From NCBI RefSeq assembly GCF_000272045.2, contig NZ_AJYZ02000037.1:126171-190170 (forward strand): a DNA stretch of 64,000 nucleotides, in the 5' to 3' direction. Every line of letters begins with the position of its first letter. Within the stretch, counting starts at the first letter, position 1. This DNA comes from Vibrio crassostreae 9ZC13. GTDB lineage: Bacteria; Pseudomonadota; Gammaproteobacteria; Enterobacterales; Vibrionaceae. This document shows, one piece after another, positions 29,131 to 39,907 of the stretch. The notes beneath the pieces were generated by a model. That model made no database searches. It saw only the letters and a list, made by a program, of their open reading frames with translations, and was not told the DNA's origin. The position numbers were made by a program, and so were the translations under genes.

Positions 29131-30801
29131 ATGGAACTCATTCTCTCTCTGCTGCAACAAACCTGCGTCTACTTAGTGATTGCTTACATGCTGAGTAAAA
29201 CCCCACTGATTCTCCCTTTGTTGAGCATCTCTTCACGCTTAGGCCATAAGATCAGCTGCTACGTTCTGTTCTCCCTATTCTGTATTATGGGCACCTATTT
29301 CGGACTGCAAATCAATGATGCCATCGCCAACACGCGAGCGATGGGCGCGGTAATGGGAGGTCTGTTTGGCGGCCCTGTCGTTGGCTTTGCGGTCGGCTTT
29401 ACTGGCGGGATTCATCGCTATTCATTGGGTGGATTTACGGACTTAGCTTGTGCTATCTCAACGACAGCAGAAGGCTTGATTGGTGGCCTGCTGCATGTGT
29501 ACTTAGTCAGAAAGAACAAAGCCAGTCAGCTGTTTAATCCGCTGGTAGTGTTCTCTGTCACCCTATTTGCAGAAATTATTCAAATGTTGATTCTGCTCGC
29601 AGTCGCCAAACCATTTGAGCAGTCCTACGCGCTTGTTTCCGATATTGCCGCGCCAATGATCATTGCCAACTCTGTGGGTGCAGCACTGTTCATGAGCATC
29701 ATCCAAGACAGAAAGACCATCTTCGAGAAATACTCCGCCACCTTCTCACGCCGCGCACTTACTATTGCCGAGCGTTCGGTAGGTATTCTGCATGGCGGCT
29801 TCACTTCCGATAACGCACAAAAGATCGTGCGTATCGTTTATGAAGAAACTAATGTTGGTGCCGTGGCGATTACCGACCGAGAAAAAATCCTCGCGTTCGT
29901 CGGCATTGGCGATGAGCACCATATTCCAAATACCCCTATTTCATCGCAAAGTACCCTCACCTCGATGGAAAAGAACGACATCATCTACCTTGACGGTAAA
30001 GAGAATCCATACCAATGTTCTCTATCTCAAGATTGTAAGTTGGGCTCTGCACTAATCATTCCACTGCGTGCTGGTAACGAAGTCGTCGGCACCATCAAAC
30101 TGTATGAGCCAAAGCTGAAGCTATTCTCGACCATTAATATGTCGATGGCAGAGGGTATCGCTCAACTACTGTCGAGTCAGATCCTGTTCAGCAACTATCA
30201 GCAGCAGCAAACGTTACTGACACAAGCAGAAATCAAACTGCTGCACGCTCAAGTGAACCCGCACTTCTTGTTCAATGCGCTTAATACTATCAGCGCAGTA
30301 ACACGTCGTGACCCAGATAAAGCTCGAGAGTTGATTCAACACCTGTCTCACTTCTTTAGAAGCAACCTAAAGCAGAACATCAACACCGTGAAGCTCAAAG
30401 ATGAACTGGCACACGTCAACGCTTACCTGACCATAGAGAAAGCACGCTTTACCGATCGACTAGAAGTGGAATGGGATATCGACCCGCAGTTATATGAATC
30501 TCAATTGCCGAGCTTTACCCTGCAACCGCTGGTAGAAAACGCCATCAAACATGGGATATCTAATATGTTGGAAGGCGGTAAAGTAAAGATCTCTAGCGAG
30601 GCTTTCGAGGGTGGGTTCAAGTTAACCGTTGAAGACAATGCAGGTAATTATCAGAAGCCATCTCAAGATCATGTAGGATTAGGGATGGAAATTGTTGATA
30701 AACGACTCACTAATTTCTTTGGACAAGATTCAGCACTAAAAATAGAATCTCAACCACAGCAATTTACTCGAATGAGCTTTATCATACCTATACTCAAATA
30801 A
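29131..30801 (+). CDS. btsS: LytS-type sensor histidine kinase, BtsS-like
   Basis: A 556-residue kinase: 5TM-5TMR_LYT membrane domain (about 1-195), GAF domain (about 215-350), a His-kinase domain with NPHFLFNALN (phospho-accepting His378), and an ATPase domain (LQPLVENAIKHG). E. coli BtsS is 561 residues and senses pyruvate. The residues I recall as its pyruvate ligands (Arg72, Arg99, Cys110, Ser113) have counterparts here with a constant offset of 3: Arg69, Arg96, Cys107, Ser110. The regulator gene follows after 105 bp and the likely target gene precedes it. Confidence 0.9.
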   Translation: MELILSLLQQTCVYLVIAYMLSKTPLILPLLSISSRLGHKISCYVLFSLFCIMGTYFGLQINDAIANTRAMGAVMGGLFGGPVVGFAVGFTGGIHRYSLGGFTDLACAISTTAEGLIGGLLHVYLVRKNKASQLFNPLVVFSVTLFAEIIQMLILLAVAKPFEQSYALVSDIAAPMIIANSVGAALFMSIIQDRKTIFEKYSATFSRRALTIAERSVGILHGGFTSDNAQKIVRIVYEETNVGAVAITDREKILAFVGIGDEHHIPNTPISSQSTLTSMEKNDIIYLDGKENPYQCSLSQDCKLGSALIIPLRAGNEVVGTIKLYEPKLKLFSTINMSMAEGIAQLLSSQILFSNYQQQQTLLTQAEIKLLHAQVNPHFLFNALNTISAVTRRDPDKARELIQHLSHFFRSNLKQNINTVKLKDELAHVNAYLTIEKARFTDRLEVEWDIDPQLYESQLPSFTLQPLVENAIKHGISNMLEGGKVKISSEAFEGGFKLTVEDNAGNYQKPSQDHVGLGMEIVDKRLTNFFGQDSALKIESQPQQFTRMSFIIPILK

Positions 30802-30906
30802 TGGTATTTTCGGGGACGGATCGCTCCGAGTTGAAACATTTAGAAGCAGACATTTAAAAGATAAGCGTGAACCAAGCAGGGATAGAACCAAGATGAAGAT
30901 TGTAGG

Positions 30907-31638
30907 ATGTTAAAGGCACTAGTTATCGATGATGAGCTTTTTGCTCGCGAAGAGCTGATTGAGCTGCTGACCGAAACCGGAGAAGTGGAAATCATAGGCC
31001 AAGCGAGTAACGCGATCGAAGGACTGAAACAGATCAACCTACTCAAGCCTGATGTCGTGTATTTGGATATCCAAATGCCGCAGGTTACTGGGATTGAGCT
31101 GTTAAGCATGCTTGACCCAGATACCATGCCCTACGTGGTATTCGTCACCGCCTACGACCAATATGCGATTCAAGCCTTTGAAGATAACGCTTTTGATTAC
31201 CTACTTAAGCCAGTCGAGCCTTGTCGATTAAACAAGAGCGTTTGTCGCCTGAATAAGGTCATCAAACAAAATCAGAAAGCACCAGAACAGAACATCTCAG
31301 CGATTGCTCCCTGTCACTTAGAGCAAATCCCATGTATTGGTCATAACCGCATTGTGATCATGGCAAGCCAAACGGTAGAGTGCGCCTATTCCGATATCAG
31401 TGGTGTGCATGTTCGTAGCTCATCGCAAACCGCAACCTCACAGTTAACACTAAAGATCTTGGAAGAAAAGACCGATTTGATCCGCTGTCATCGACAGTAT
31501 TTGATCAACATAAAATCGATCCAAGAGATCAAACTGTTGGAAAATGGATTAGCGGAGATCATCACTCTGACTGGCTTTGAAGTGCCTGTCAGCCGCCGCT
31601 ACCTCAAGACACTGAAAGAGCTACTCGGTCTCCAGTAA
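30907..31638 (+). CDS. btsR: LytTR response regulator, BtsR-like
   Basis: A 243-residue regulator: receiver domain (about 1-120) with DDE and phospho-accepting Asp54 (VVYLDIQMP), and a C-terminal LytTR DNA-binding domain (about 140-243, with IRCHRQYLINI). LytTR proteins bind short direct repeats, which fits the box array upstream of the CstA-family gene. Gene order transporter-kinase-regulator supports a self-contained sensing and uptake unit. Confidence 0.9.
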   Translation: MLKALVIDDELFAREELIELLTETGEVEIIGQASNAIEGLKQINLLKPDVVYLDIQMPQVTGIELLSMLDPDTMPYVVFVTAYDQYAIQAFEDNAFDYLLKPVEPCRLNKSVCRLNKVIKQNQKAPEQNISAIAPCHLEQIPCIGHNRIVIMASQTVECAYSDISGVHVRSSSQTATSQLTLKILEEKTDLIRCHRQYLINIKSIQEIKLLENGLAEIITLTGFEVPVSRRYLKTLKELLGLQ

Positions 31639-31677
31639 CCTGTTAGAAATTCGACGCCTTGTTCCAAAGCACGATCA

Positions 31678-31706
31678 AAAAAGCCAACGCATCAACGTTG
31701 GCTTCC
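31678..31706. terminator. hairpin between btsR and ispH
   Basis: AAGCCAACG (31681-31689) pairs with CGTTGGCTT (31696-31704). The T run is on the minus-strand side, so it fits ispH best. Confidence 0.8.
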
Positions 31707-31710
31707 TGCT

Positions 31711-31793
31711 GTTTACAAATCAATAGTGTTTACAAATCGATAGTGTTTGCGAATCAATAGAGTTACGAATCGATCTTGTCACCAATCAATAGA
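31711..31793. repeat. five degenerate 16-17-bp tandem repeats
   Basis: Units start at 31711, 31728, 31745, 31762 and 31778. The first two, GTTTACAAATCAATAGT and GTTTACAAATCGATAGT, differ at one base. Later units diverge (GTTTGCGAATCAATAGA and so on). The last runs almost to the ispH stop. Confidence 0.8.
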
Positions 31794-31795
31794 GA

Positions 31796-32752
31796 TTAGT
31801 CGACTTGCTTAATCTGTAGCTCTTTTGGTACTTCAAAGAACATGTTCTCTTCACGACCTTGAATCTCTTCAACGTCAGTCGCACCTAGCTCACGAATACG
31901 ATCTAGAATTTGGTTTACCAGCTCTTCAGGAGCAGAAGCACCGGCTGTTACACCGATTTTCTTCTTGCCTTCAACCCACTCAGTCTGAATGTCTTCAGGG
32001 CAATCAGTTAGGTAGCCAGGTGTGCCTAGCTTCTCAGCCAGCTCTTTCAAACGAGTTGAGTTAGATGAGTTCTTAGAACCAACCACTATCACCACATCAA
32101 CGTCATTCGCCATCTCACGCACAGCGTCTTGACGGTTTTGAGTCGCGTAACAGATGTCGTCTTTACGTGGGCCTTGAATCTCAGGGAACACTCGACGTAG
32201 CTCTTCAATCACATCTGCAGTTTCATCTACTGATAGCGTAGTTTGGCTAACATAGTGCAGGTTACTTGGATCATTCACCACGAGGTTCTGTACATCCTCT
32301 GGTCTTTCAACTAAGTACATACCACCCGTTTGGCTCGCGTACTGACCCATAGTGCCTTCCACTTCAGGATGGCCGGCGTGACCAATCAGTACCACTTCCA
32401 TATGTTTGCGGCTCGCACGAGCAACCTCCATATGAACTTTAGTCACCAAAGGACACGTTGCGTCAAATACAGTCAGTTCGCGCTCTTTTGCTTCTTTACG
32501 AACGGCTTGAGATACACCGTGAGCAGAGAAAATTACGATGTTGTCGTCTGGCACTTCACTTAGCTCTTCGACAAAAATAGCACCACGCTGCTTGAGCCCC
32601 TCAACAACAAAGCGGTTGTGTACCACTTCATGGCGAACATAGATCGGTGGCTGATACATTTCGAGTGCACGCTCTACGATGCTGATCGCACGATCGACAC
32701 CGGCACAAAAGCCACGAGGGTTAGCTAACATTATTTTCATTTCATTGCTCAT
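31796..32752 (-). CDS. ispH: 4-hydroxy-3-methylbut-2-enyl diphosphate reductase IspH
   Basis: IspH is the last enzyme of the MEP pathway and makes IPP and DMAPP with a [4Fe-4S] cluster. The cluster cysteines are in [19 protein letters not shown] and a third near the C-terminal part. [14 protein letters not shown] and [10 protein letters not shown] are typical. Three closely spaced ATGs are possible: 32755, 32752 or 32740 (the last aligns with the E. coli start). No strong ribosome site decides between them. As in E. coli it lies downstream of lspA and fkpB. Confidence 0.95.
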   Translation of the reverse strand: MSNEMKIMLANPRGFCAGVDRAISIVERALEMYQPPIYVRHEVVHNRFVVEGLKQRGAIFVEELSEVPDDNIVIFSAHGVSQAVRKEAKERELTVFDATCPLVTKVHMEVARASRKHMEVVLIGHAGHPEVEGTMGQYASQTGGMYLVERPEDVQNLVVNDPSNLHYVSQTTLSVDETADVIEELRRVFPEIQGPRKDDICYATQNRQDAVREMANDVDVVIVVGSKNSSNSTRLKELAEKLGTPGYLTDCPEDIQTEWVEGKKKIGVTAGASAPEELVNQILDRIRELGATDVEEIQGREENMFFEVPKELQIKQVD

Positions 32753-32908
32753 CATTTACCGCGGTACTAAGGTTGCTTCTATAGAGTTCGCCGTCAGCGA
32801 GGTTCGCATTCTACAGTGAAGCGTCTAGACAGTGAAGCTCTGGGTGAGATCACAGCTGTAAGGCTATCTTATTCTAGCGTGAAGACAGCTATTCTAACGT
32901 TAAGAGAG

Positions 32909-33340
32909 TTATTCTACCGTTAAGATATTGACGTCAAAGGTAACGTCTTGACCAGCGAGTGGGTGATTAAAATCAACCGTCACTGAATCACCTGCGATCT
33001 CAGTAATAATACCTGGAATTTCCATACCGTCAGGACCTGAAAATGCCATGATAGTGCCCACTTCAACTTCAGAGTCGCCAACAAACTTAGCACGATCCAT
33101 ATAGTGAATATGATCTGGGTTTGGCATACCAAACGCGTCTTCCGCCTTCAGTTCGATAGACTTTTCAGTGCCGGCTTCAAGTCCAAGTAAGCACGCTTCA
33201 AAGTTCTCACTTAGGCTGCCATCACCCATGACGAACTTCGCTGGTTTGCCCATGTTCTCCGTACTATCGGCAACTGAACCATCCTTCATTTTAATCGTAA
33301 AATGTAGAGTTACTGCTGAATCATTTTTAATTGCTGCCAC
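32909..33340 (-). CDS. fkpB: FKBP-type peptidyl-prolyl isomerase FkpB (SlpA)
   Basis: FkpB is a cytoplasmic prolyl isomerase and chaperone with an inserted IF domain. The 143 residues align with E. coli SlpA: VTLHFTIKMKDGSVADST near the start and TVDFNHPLAGQ near the end. I use the GTG at 33340, preceded by AAGGAAAGTAAC, a strong ribosome site. Reading further upstream to an ATG would add 31 residues that run through the lspA terminator, so that start is unlikely. Confidence 0.93.
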   Translation of the reverse strand: MAAIKNDSAVTLHFTIKMKDGSVADSTENMGKPAKFVMGDGSLSENFEACLLGLEAGTEKSIELKAEDAFGMPNPDHIHYMDRAKFVGDSEVEVGTIMAFSGPDGMEIPGIITEIAGDSVTVDFNHPLAGQDVTFDVNILTVE

Positions 33341-33409
33341 GTTACTTTCCTTAGACTTCTTTATTATTTGAGGATGCGCTGTGCTTTGCTTCCTTGTTGA
33401 CTGAAGCAT

Positions 33410-33445
33410 AAAAAAAAGCGCCGTCGGAATCAACCGACAGCGCTT
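33410..33445 (-). terminator. terminator after lspA
   Basis: On the minus strand AAGCGCTGTCGG pairs with CCGACGGCGCTT (one internal mismatch) over TTGATT, followed by eight T. It separates ileS-lspA from fkpB-ispH. Confidence 0.9.
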
Positions 33446-33489
33446 AGGGCTATTCTATTCTGTGAGTCATAGACTGACTTTGAAGCAAG

Positions 33490-33990
33490 CTATTTGCTTT
33501 CGTCTTTCTTACGGAAACCATCTAAGATGATCATCGCAGCACCGATACAGATTCCCATATCCGCTAAGTTAAATGCAGGCCAGTGGTAAGTGCCCCAGTA
33601 GAAGTCTAAGTAATCGACAACAAAGCCATGTACGACTCGGTCAAACACATTACCTACTGCACCACCAATGATGATCGCATAAGCAATGTTATTCCACTTC
33701 TCTGTTGCTGGTAGTTTGCTCATCCAGTACGTCAGCATACCTGTTACCGCAAATGCGATACCCGTAAATAACCAACGCTGCCAACCACTTTGGTCGCTCA
33801 AGAAGCTAAATGCTGCACCGTAGTTGTGAACATACAAAAAGTTAAAGAACGGCAGCACCTCAATACGGTTTGCCCAGCCATAACCCATGTTGTCCATGAC
33901 AAAAAGTTTAATGCCGATATCTGCAAGGAAGACTAATAGAGCCAACCATAACCAACGCACACCAGATTGTTTTAACGAAACTTCACTCAT
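33490..33990 (-). CDS. lspA: lipoprotein signal peptidase LspA
   Basis: LspA is the inner-membrane aspartyl protease that cleaves prolipoproteins after Lgt has acted. The 166 residues have four TM segments. The catalytic pair is Asp126 ([10 protein letters not shown]) and Asp144 (FNLADMGI), with VFDRVVHG before them. It follows ileS as in E. coli. Its substrates encoded in this window include BamD and the DUF2799 protein. Confidence 0.96.
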   Translation of the reverse strand: MSEVSLKQSGVRWLWLALLVFLADIGIKLFVMDNMGYGWANRIEVLPFFNFLYVHNYGAAFSFLSDQSGWQRWLFTGIAFAVTGMLTYWMSKLPATEKWNNIAYAIIIGGAVGNVFDRVVHGFVVDYLDFYWGTYHWPAFNLADMGICIGAAMIILDGFRKKDESK

Positions 33991-34083
33991 TTCTATTCCT
34001 AGTATTTACGAAGTTGGTATTCATTGTTAGTCACTTTAAGTGACCTTGATTACCAACTTGGTTAAACACATTTCCTATAACTA

Positions 34084-34110
34084 AAAATAACCCCAGTTGA
34101 TACTGGGGCT
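34084..34110 (-). terminator. hairpin between ileS and lspA
   Basis: CCCCAGT (34091-34097) pairs with ACTGGGG (34102-34108); TTATTTTTAG follows on the minus strand. It may partly end ileS transcripts. Confidence 0.65.
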
Positions 34111-34147
34111 ATGATTTTTACAAAAAGTTCAGTCTTTCTCTGAGCGG

Positions 34148-37024
34148 TTATGCGAATTTACGCACTTCGCCTTCACCGTCAATGTTCGACACACAACGAC
34201 CACAAACTTTCTCGTGACCTTCGATAGTGCCTACATCTGGAGTGTGGTGCCAGCAACGGTCACACTTCTCAGCTTCAGTCGCCGCAACTTCAACGAATAG
34301 ACCAGCAACGTCTGTCGCTTGCGCTGCATCAGACTTCTCGCTCAGTGGCTTAACAACAGCTGCAGAGGTGATAAGTACGAAACGTAGCTCATCTTCTAGC
34401 TTGTTGATTTTAGCCGCTAGTGCATCGTCAGCGTATAGAGTAACTTCAGCTTGCAGTGCACCACCGATCGTTTTCTCTTTACGAGCATCTTCAAGAAGCT
34501 TGTTCACTGCGCCACGAACAGACTGGATTTCAGTCCAGAATTCGTTGCTTAGCTCTTCGCCTTCTGCAAGACCAAATAGACCTTCGAACCACTCACCTGT
34601 GAATACGAACGTGTCGCGCTGCTCTCCAGTTGGTAAAGAGCTTGGCATTTCGTTCCAAATTTCATCTGCAGTGAACGACATGATAGGTGCCATCCAACGA
34701 ACTAGAGCTTCTACGATGTAGTAAAGCGCCGTTTGACAGCTACGTTGAGCATGGCTGCCCTGCTTCGCTGTGTACTGACGGTCTTTGATTACGTCTAGGT
34801 AGAAAGAACCCATTTCGATAGAACAGAACTGCATTAGACGTTGAGTCACACCGTGAGTGTTGTACTCGCCGTATGCTTTAACAATCTCTTCTTGTGCAGC
34901 TTGAGCACGGCCAACAGCCCAGCGATCAAGTGCAACCATCTCTTCAGCAGGAACTAGGTCAGTTTCAGGGTTGAAACCGTTCAAGTTCGCTAGGAAGAAA
35001 CGAGCCGTGTTACGAATACGACGGTAAGCATCCGCTGAACGCTTCAGGATTTCATCAGAAACCGCAACTTCACCCGTGTAGTCTGTTGAAGCAACCCATA
35101 GACGCAGGATATCTGCACCTAGCTTGTTGGTTACGTCTTTAGGAGCAACAACGTTACCGATAGATTTAGACATCTTACGGCCGTTACCATCCACTACGAA
35201 ACCGTGCGTTAGTACTTGCTTGTACGGTGCTTCGTCTTTCATCGCGATAGATGAAATTAGAGAAGACTGGAACCAGCCACGGTGTTGGTCTGAACCTTCA
35301 AGGTAAAGATCAGCACTGTGAGTGCGCTCTTCGTTCGGGAAGTTGTACTCTTCACGAGAATCAACAACAGAGAAGTGCGTAACACCTGAGTCGAACCATA
35401 CGTCTAACGTATCCATTACTTTTTCGTACTTATCAGCGTCTTCTGCGCCCATAAGTTCAGCAGCGTCTACATCCCACCAAGCTTGAATGCCTTTCTCTTC
35501 AACTAGCTTCGCAACTTTTTCAATAAGCGCTGGGCTTTCTGGGTGAAGTTCTGCTGTTTCTTTATGAACAAACAAAGCAATTGGCACACCCCAAGTACGT
35601 TGACGAGAGATACACCACTCAGGACGACCTTCAACCATGCCTTCGATACGGCTTTGACCCCATTCAGGCAACCACTCAACACTCTTGATTGACTCTAGTG
35701 CTTTAGCACGTAGGCCAGCTTGATCCATAGAGATGAACCATTGTGGTGTTGCGCGGAAGATGATTGGAGTTTTGTGTCTCCAACAGTGTGGGTAGCTGTG
35801 CTCGTAAGCGTGGTGATGCAGAAGTGCACCTTTCTCTTTTAGAACTTCTAAAACAGAGTCGTTCGCTTTGAATACGTGCTGACCAGCAAATAGCTCTGTA
35901 TCTGGCAGGTAAACGCCGTTAGAACCAACTGGGTTAGCGATTTCTAGGTTGTACTTTTTACCAACCACGAAATCTTCTTGACCGTGACCAGGCGCAGTGT
36001 GAACCACACCAGTACCTGAATCTGTTGTTACGTGATCGCCAAGAACTGCAGGAACAGTAAAGTCGTAGAACGGGTGGTTGAACTGAGAAAGCTCAAGATC
36101 AGCACCTGTAGCAAAACCAAGGTTGTGGAAGTGCTCGATACCTGCACGATCCATTACGTCTTTTGCTAGTTCAGAAGCAACAACGATACGTTGAGCAGGC
36201 TGGTCGCCATTCGCTTCAACTTGGATAAGCACGTATTCAAGATCATCACGTAGACATACTGCGCGGTTAGCAGGCAGAGTCCATGGTGTTGTTGTCCAGA
36301 TAACGATAGAAATTTCGCCTTGACCCGCATGACCTTCAGCTAGAGTAAATTTCTCTAGAAGCGCCGCTTCGTCAGCTGCTGTAAATTTCACATCGATAGA
36401 TGGAGAAACTTTATCTTTGTATTCAACTTCAGCTTCAGCCAGAGCAGAACCACAATCAGTACACCAGTGAACGGGTTTGAAACCTTTAAGAAGGTGACCT
36501 TTGTCTGCGATTTTGCCAAGAGAACGAATGATGTTCGCTTCTGTGCCAAAATCCATAGTGCGATAAGGTTTGTCCCACTCGCCCATGATGCCAAGACGTT
36601 TGAAGCTCTCTTTCTGACCTTCAACTTGACCCGCAGCGTACTTTCGACACTCTTCGCGGAATTCAGCCGCCGAAATCTTCTGACCAGGCTTACCTTTCTT
36701 CTTCTCAACCATTAGCTCGATTGGAAGACCGTGACAGTCCCAACCAGGGATGTACGGTGCATCAAAACCAGAAAGGGTCTTAGATTTGATAATAATGTCT
36801 TTAAGAATCTTATTCAGCGCGTGGCCAATGTGAATATCGCCGTTCGCGTATGGAGGGCCATCATGCAGTACGAAAGATTTTTTACCTTTCTTTGCCTTAC
36901 GGATTTCGCCGTAAAGATCTTCTTTGTACCAACGCTTCAGCATTTCTGGCTCACGATTTGCCAGATTGCCGCGCATTGGGAACCCTGTTTCTGGTAAGTT
37001 CAGGGTATCTTTATAATCACTCAT
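34148..37024 (-). CDS. ileS: isoleucyl-tRNA synthetase IleS
   Basis: A class I synthetase of 958 residues that charges tRNA-Ile, with CP1 editing of Val. HIGH is in [11 protein letters not shown] near 66 and KMSKS in [12 protein letters not shown] near 620. The editing domain has [13 protein letters not shown], and the C-terminal zinc motif is CDRCWHH...CGRC. It is slightly longer than the E. coli protein (938). It sits between ribF and lspA, the standard order. Confidence 0.97.
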   Translation of the reverse strand: MSDYKDTLNLPETGFPMRGNLANREPEMLKRWYKEDLYGEIRKAKKGKKSFVLHDGPPYANGDIHIGHALNKILKDIIIKSKTLSGFDAPYIPGWDCHGLPIELMVEKKKGKPGQKISAAEFREECRKYAAGQVEGQKESFKRLGIMGEWDKPYRTMDFGTEANIIRSLGKIADKGHLLKGFKPVHWCTDCGSALAEAEVEYKDKVSPSIDVKFTAADEAALLEKFTLAEGHAGQGEISIVIWTTTPWTLPANRAVCLRDDLEYVLIQVEANGDQPAQRIVVASELAKDVMDRAGIEHFHNLGFATGADLELSQFNHPFYDFTVPAVLGDHVTTDSGTGVVHTAPGHGQEDFVVGKKYNLEIANPVGSNGVYLPDTELFAGQHVFKANDSVLEVLKEKGALLHHHAYEHSYPHCWRHKTPIIFRATPQWFISMDQAGLRAKALESIKSVEWLPEWGQSRIEGMVEGRPEWCISRQRTWGVPIALFVHKETAELHPESPALIEKVAKLVEEKGIQAWWDVDAAELMGAEDADKYEKVMDTLDVWFDSGVTHFSVVDSREEYNFPNEERTHSADLYLEGSDQHRGWFQSSLISSIAMKDEAPYKQVLTHGFVVDGNGRKMSKSIGNVVAPKDVTNKLGADILRLWVASTDYTGEVAVSDEILKRSADAYRRIRNTARFFLANLNGFNPETDLVPAEEMVALDRWAVGRAQAAQEEIVKAYGEYNTHGVTQRLMQFCSIEMGSFYLDVIKDRQYTAKQGSHAQRSCQTALYYIVEALVRWMAPIMSFTADEIWNEMPSSLPTGEQRDTFVFTGEWFEGLFGLAEGEELSNEFWTEIQSVRGAVNKLLEDARKEKTIGGALQAEVTLYADDALAAKINKLEDELRFVLITSAAVVKPLSEKSDAAQATDVAGLFVEVAATEAEKCDRCWHHTPDVGTIEGHEKVCGRCVSNIDGEGEVRKFA

Positions 37025-37087
37025 CGATTCTTAATTCCGTTATATTGGGCGAAGTTAGACATTATGTTAATCGGTGGAATCATCCGA

Positions 37088-38023
37088 TTAATTCTTTAGC
37101 TGAAGCAGCCACACCCTTGCGGCTTCAGCATCCAATTCTATTTGATTCTTTAGTGCGTCGAACGATTCAAATTTTATCTCGTCGCGCAGTTTGTGCAAAA
37201 GTCGTACTTCTAACTGTTTACCATATAAATTGGCTTTAAAGTCAAAAAAATGCACTTCCAATTGCTGCCTTACCCCATTAACTGTTGGTCGTTGTCCAAT
37301 ATTAGCAACGCCACCGACAGGAACACCGTCGATATCCAAAGCTTCAACAACATACACTCCCGATACAGGAGAAACACAACGCTTTAATGGAATATTAGCG
37401 GTAGGGAAACCGATAGTTCTCCCTAGTTTTCGACCATGGGACACTCGACCACTAATACTGTAATCACGTCCTAACATGGTAGCACTTGCAGCCAAGTCAT
37501 CGACCGCTAATGCATTTCGTATCTCAGTACTGCTTACTCGTAATTGGTTTAAGCAATAGCTTTGGGTGCTGACCACCTCAAAACCATACTTCTCGCCCGC
37601 CTCTTTGAGCATAGCGAAATTACCGGTACGACCTTTACCAAAGCAAAAATCGTCACCAACCACCAAGAACTTCACACCAAGCTTATCAACCAAAAGATCC
37701 TTAATGAATGCTTCCGCGGATAAACTTGCAAAATACTGATTAAAATTAACACACAATAAGCGACTGATATCTAGCTTACTCAGTTGCACGTATTTGTCTC
37801 GTAAACGAGTTAAACGTGCTGGCGCTCTATCTCGGGCAAACAGCTCCATAGGCTGCGGTTCAAACGTCATAACAACAGAAGGTAGCCCTAATGCTGCAGC
37901 TTGTTTAGAAACCTGACTCAAAACCTCTTGATGTCCTAAATGAACACCATCGAAGTTACCTATGGTTAATACACAGCCATGATGCTGCGCTTTAATATTG
38001 TGTATACCTCGGATCAGTTCCAT
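37088..38023 (-). CDS. ribF: bifunctional riboflavin kinase / FAD synthetase RibF
   Basis: RibF phosphorylates riboflavin to FMN and adenylates it to FAD. The N-terminal nucleotidyltransferase domain has LTIGNFDGVHLGHQEV and the STEIRNAL motif. The C-terminal kinase domain has GRTIGFPTANI and LEVHFFDF. The length of 311 is normal. It lies between murJ and ileS. Confidence 0.96.
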   Translation of the reverse strand: MELIRGIHNIKAQHHGCVLTIGNFDGVHLGHQEVLSQVSKQAAALGLPSVVMTFEPQPMELFARDRAPARLTRLRDKYVQLSKLDISRLLCVNFNQYFASLSAEAFIKDLLVDKLGVKFLVVGDDFCFGKGRTGNFAMLKEAGEKYGFEVVSTQSYCLNQLRVSSTEIRNALAVDDLAASATMLGRDYSISGRVSHGRKLGRTIGFPTANIPLKRCVSPVSGVYVVEALDIDGVPVGGVANIGQRPTVNGVRQQLEVHFFDFKANLYGKQLEVRLLHKLRDEIKFESFDALKNQIELDAEAARVWLLQLKN

Positions 38024-38093
38024 TATGATCAGCTAAAACCTGTTATTTGCATCATTTATTGTGTGAAACCGACGGATTATATACTAATCAGTA

Positions 38094-39656
38094 TTAATCT
38101 GTCGCTGCTTTTAAATGTTTTACTCGGATACCTAAAATCAGTACCGAAACAATATAAACAAAGCCACCAAGTCCAATCAAGCCAGTTAATGTCAGCGCTC
38201 TCTGGCTAAAGCTCCATTCAAGCCAATGTTGCATATTATCCAGCTGCCATAAAATAGCCGCTACCATCACCACACCTGAGATAATTAATTTGGCACTGAA
38301 CAACAAGGTTGTCTTAGTTAATTGATACACACCCGCAAGGTGCAATCCTCGATATAACAAGGCCATATTCACAAAGGCAGACAGTGCCGTCGCAATCGCC
38401 AAACCCACATAGCCATAAAAATAAGCAAAGATCGCGTTAAACACCATATTGGTCACCATAGCGATAATGCCGTACTTAACCGGTGTTTTGGTATCTTGGC
38501 GAGAGTAATAGCCCGGAGCTAAAACTTTAATCAGCATGAAATTAAGCAAGCCTGATGCGTAAGCTACCAATGACATCGATGCTTGCTGTACATCGTGTGG
38601 AGAGAACTCACCACGCATAAATAGCACCATCAACATGGGTTTAGCTAAAACGATAAGACCTAACATCGCAGGAATACCAAGCAGCAACACCATGCGCACG
38701 CCCCAATCCATGGTATGCGCGAACCCTTCCCCTTGAGCATCTACGTGTTTACGAGACAAAGCAGGAAGAATCACAGTCGCAATCGCGATACCGAATAAAC
38801 CGAGAGGAAATTCAAGCAGTCGGTCTGAGTAGTACAACCAACTGATAGAGCCTGTTGCGAGGAAGCTGGCAATAAAGGTATCAAACAATAAGTTGATTTG
38901 GCTGACCGATACACCGAACAGAGCAGGGATCATTAATGTGCGGATCTTAACCACACCCGGGTCTCTCCATCCCCACTTCGGCTTAACCAACACACCCGCT
39001 TTGATCAAGAAAGGCATTTGGAAAAGGAATTGGACTAAGCCACCAAGAAACACACCAATAGCCAAACCAATTTCTGGTTGTTCTAAATTAGGTGAGATAA
39101 ACCATGCAGCGCCTATGATCATCACGTTCAAGAACACAGGAGTAAAAGAAGAGACCGCAAATTTACCTAATGTATTAAGAATGGCACCAGATAAAGCGAC
39201 GAAGGTGATAAACCATAAATAAGGAAAGGTAATCTTGAGCATAAAGCTCGCTAGCTCAAATTTGGGTGCTGATGGGCCATCATTTAGCCAGTCGATAAAC
39301 CAACCCGCACCAAACATCGCGGTGATCACGCCAGAGCCCAATACCCCGATGACGGTGACAATAGAAACTAAAACCCCGAGCGTCCCCGACACCTTAGCAA
39401 TTAAATCTCGTGTCTTATCTTTATCACCTGCGGCGTGATATTCCGTTAATACAGGAACAAACGCTTGAGAAAACGCACCTTCTGCAAAAAGTCGACGTAA
39501 GAAATTAGGAATTTTATTAGCGAAGAAAAATACGTCGGCACTCGCTCCTGCCCCCATCAAATTTGCTACTACTACATCACGTACTAGCCCCAATACACGG
39601 GAAACAAAAGTCATTGCGCTGACAATCAGGCCTGACTTTAATAGTCGTTTACTCAC
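38094..39656 (-). CDS. murJ: lipid II flippase MurJ
   Basis: MurJ moves lipid II across the inner membrane for peptidoglycan synthesis. The 520-residue MOP-superfamily protein has 14 expected TM segments, with the conserved SRVLGLVRD and NFLRRLFAEGAFSQAFVP at the N terminus. I use GTG 39656 because AGAGGT lies just upstream; a GTG five codons earlier is possible. It is divergent from rpsT and is followed by ribF, the usual Vibrio order. Confidence 0.95.
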   Translation of the reverse strand: MSKRLLKSGLIVSAMTFVSRVLGLVRDVVVANLMGAGASADVFFFANKIPNFLRRLFAEGAFSQAFVPVLTEYHAAGDKDKTRDLIAKVSGTLGVLVSIVTVIGVLGSGVITAMFGAGWFIDWLNDGPSAPKFELASFMLKITFPYLWFITFVALSGAILNTLGKFAVSSFTPVFLNVMIIGAAWFISPNLEQPEIGLAIGVFLGGLVQFLFQMPFLIKAGVLVKPKWGWRDPGVVKIRTLMIPALFGVSVSQINLLFDTFIASFLATGSISWLYYSDRLLEFPLGLFGIAIATVILPALSRKHVDAQGEGFAHTMDWGVRMVLLLGIPAMLGLIVLAKPMLMVLFMRGEFSPHDVQQASMSLVAYASGLLNFMLIKVLAPGYYSRQDTKTPVKYGIIAMVTNMVFNAIFAYFYGYVGLAIATALSAFVNMALLYRGLHLAGVYQLTKTTLLFSAKLIISGVVMVAAILWQLDNMQHWLEWSFSQRALTLTGLIGLGGFVYIVSVLILGIRVKHLKAATD

Positions 39657-39831
39657 AGAAACCTCTGACACTGGTTGATTACTTTCAAGCGAGGATAAAT
39701 ACTATCCTGTCCTAAGAAGCATATTTATTAGCATTGGTCTAAAAATGCTGTTAGAATCCCCGCCATCTTAACCGCGATGACCTTTCCATACCAAAGTTTG
39801 TTTGGCTACGATTGGTTTTTGCACAAATCAT

Positions 39832-39860
39832 TTGACAATTAAGCGCTAATGAGGGATAGT
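39832..39860 (+). promoter_or_regulatory. promoter of rpsT
   Basis: TTGACA (39832-39837) and GATAGT (39855-39860) are 17 bp apart. A GC-rich discriminator (CCTCGCCC) follows, as in growth-regulated ribosomal promoters. TGACAATT (39833-39840) and AATTGTCA (39872-39879) form an inverted repeat around the start region. Confidence 0.75.
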
Positions 39861-39907
39861 CCTCGCCCTTAAATTGTCACCGAACTAAGTTTTTGGGAGT
39901 TAGACCC

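Noticed and set aside
34148..37024. Tyr/Ile-type T-box or other leader riboswitch before the synthetase genes
   Set aside because: The gap between ribF and ileS is only 63 bp and shows no leader structure.
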